Source: Pseudomonadales bacterium (GTDB lineage: Bacteria > Pseudomonadota > Gammaproteobacteria > Pseudomonadales > Moraxellaceae). From it: a DNA stretch of 15,465 nucleotides. Of this stretch, positions 14,518 through 15,465 are shown one piece after another. The notes beneath the pieces were generated by a model. That model was not told the DNA's origin, did not search any database, and saw only the letters and a list, made by a program, of their open reading frames with translations. The stretch is taken from the NCBI GenBank assembly GCA_013043915.1, contig JABEVH010000151.1, positions 1 to 15,465 of the forward strand, in the 5' to 3' direction. Each line of letters opens with the position of its first letter. Position 1 is the first letter of the stretch. Both the position numbers and the translations under genes were made by a program.

Positions 14518-14611
14518 TTATTTTTATGGGCATTCAGCAGCAACAGGGCTTGGTTAACGGTGCCGCATCAGTCTATGATGCTTCGGTATTGTTTATTAGG
14601 GATGAAAAGCA

Positions 14612-15465
14612 GTGTCAGCAAAGTTCTATCAGGTATTTGTCAGTGCGACATACCTGGACCTGGTCGAGGAACGACGGGTTTTGCTGGAGATTTTACCCCA
14701 GCTGAATTGTTTGCCGGTACTGTTGCCTTCGCAGGGGCCTGATGCTTGGCCTAGTGTTCGCCGCCGTATCGAGTCCTGTGATTATTTTATTCTTCTCTTA
14801 GGTAGCCGCTATGGTTCGTTGACGCCTAGCGGTGTCAGTCATACGCATCAAGAATACGTCCATGCTAGTTTTAAGCAAAAGCCGAGACTGATATTCATGC
14901 ATGCGCAACCAGAGCAACGCCCGCGGTCACTTCAAGATGACTCCGCAGAAGGGCGTTTGAAGTTCCAGGATTTTAGGCAGCTGCTAAAACAGGGCGAATG
15001 TTGTCTGTGGACGCAAATTGATGATCTGGCGCAGGCCTTGCATACCAATGTGCCCCGGTTGATGCAGTCCTATCCCATGCCGGGATGGGTTTCGGGGGCT
15101 GCTGTTTCCTCTTCAGAGCAGGATACAGTAGTGGCCCGATTGCAGGGGCGGGTGGCTGAGCTGGAGGCTGAAAAAGAAGCCTGGCTACAGAGTGGTGTTC
15201 GGCTGGATGAACTGGCTCAGGGGCAAGACCGGACAGAAATTCATTATCTGGCGAATGTTTATGCTGGCGGGCATTGTGAGCTATTGCCCTTGATATCGAG
15301 TATGACCTGGAATGATGTTTTTCTGGCGATAGCTTCTGGGCTGCGTGAGCCTCAGCCGGAGCGATATCTGCATGAACGGCTAGCGGAAATGCTGAGAACA
15401 CGGGGATTGGCGGATGCCCGCCAACTACGCCCCAAGGCTCATGCCTTGACCGATGTGCGCTTGAC
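14612..15465 (+). CDS. DUF4062 domain protein, 5' part (runs off the window)
   Basis: A frame from GTG 14612, with AGGGA 9 bases upstream, stays open for 284 codons to the window end. The N-terminus is a DUF4062 domain: FYQVFVSATYLDLVEERRVLL, then RRRIESCDYFILLLGSRYGSL and GVSHTHQEYVHA, ending near residue 120. A probable short coiled coil follows (VARLQGRVAELEAEKEAWLQ, about 175-195), then an unassigned domain (HYLANVYAGGHCELLPLISSMTWNDVF and beyond). The segment between the first helix and RRRIE (LPVLLPSQGPDAWPSV) differs from the usual form with a conserved FPA motif. DUF4062 has a TIR-like alpha/beta fold and occurs in signalling and some defence-associated proteins; which applies here is unknown. 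An overlapping ATG frame at 14602 is short and not protein-like. Confidence 0.85.
   Translation, partial: MSAKFYQVFVSATYLDLVEERRVLLEILPQLNCLPVLLPSQGPDAWPSVRRRIESCDYFILLLGSRYGSLTPSGVSHTHQEYVHASFKQKPRLIFMHAQPEQRPRSLQDDSAEGRLKFQDFRQLLKQGECCLWTQIDDLAQALHTNVPRLMQSYPMPGWVSGAAVSSSEQDTVVARLQGRVAELEAEKEAWLQSGVRLDELAQGQDRTEIHYLANVYAGGHCELLPLISSMTWNDVFLAIASGLREPQPERYLHERLAEMLRTRGLADARQLRPKAHALTDVRL

Noticed and set aside
14565..14581. Hairpin GCATCA/TGATGC after murI as terminator
   Set aside because: The stem is short and AT-rich with no run of Ts, and it overlaps the only possible -10 region for the DUF4062 gene.
14973..15401. Minus-strand 142-codon open frame at the right end
   Set aside because: It lies opposite the DUF4062 frame, which has recognisable motifs; the translation is Pro/Ala/His-rich.

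Overview
The window looks like a piece of gammaproteobacterial chromosome of intermediate GC. The support is the murI gene, a CCA-encoding tRNA-Gly with an E. coli-like sigma70 promoter, Shine-Dalgarno-led genes that often start with GTG or TTG, a PHA phasin, and a CFA-synthase/FAD-protein/DUF1365/DUF3833 lipid operon of a kind common in marine and soil gammaproteobacteria. A Pseudomonadales/Oceanospirillales-like host is my guess; the sequence alone cannot settle it. No mobile element, CRISPR array, rRNA or origin was seen.

Layout. Bases 1-88 hold a hydrophobic C-terminal tail of an unidentified gene. A NarK-type MFS transporter (206-1525, +) follows, with changes at residues expected to bind nitrate. 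Next come a small unrecognised minus-strand gene (1555-1767), a one-TM small protein (1831-2139, +), an SCP2-domain protein with a membrane tail (minus, 2143-2874), a DUF445-like membrane protein (3069-4199, +), a phasin (4241-4678, +) and a DUF3391/HD-GYP protein (4806-6035, +) whose HD motif reads MD.

The best-organised block is 6032-11708. A TetR repressor is divergent from a tight six-gene cluster: FAD oxidoreductase, DUF1365 protein, CFA-synthase-family methyltransferase, DUF3833 lipoprotein, short-chain dehydrogenase and SnoaL/NTF2-like protein. An imperfect palindrome between regulator and operon is a likely TetR operator. The genes overlap or abut, so they are probably one transcript for SAM- and FAD-dependent modification of unsaturated membrane acyl chains. 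The last gene is broken in this sequence by a one-base frameshift. A second lipid-flavoured pair, a PlsC-type acyltransferase followed by an atypical extended SDR, runs toward it on the minus strand (13455 to 11714) from its own promoter.

The right end holds a strong promoter, tRNA-Gly(GCC), a hairpin terminator and murI (glutamate racemase). After them comes the 5' part of a DUF4062 protein (14612 to the window end), which continues outside the window. There is no stretch longer than about 200 bases without a gene.
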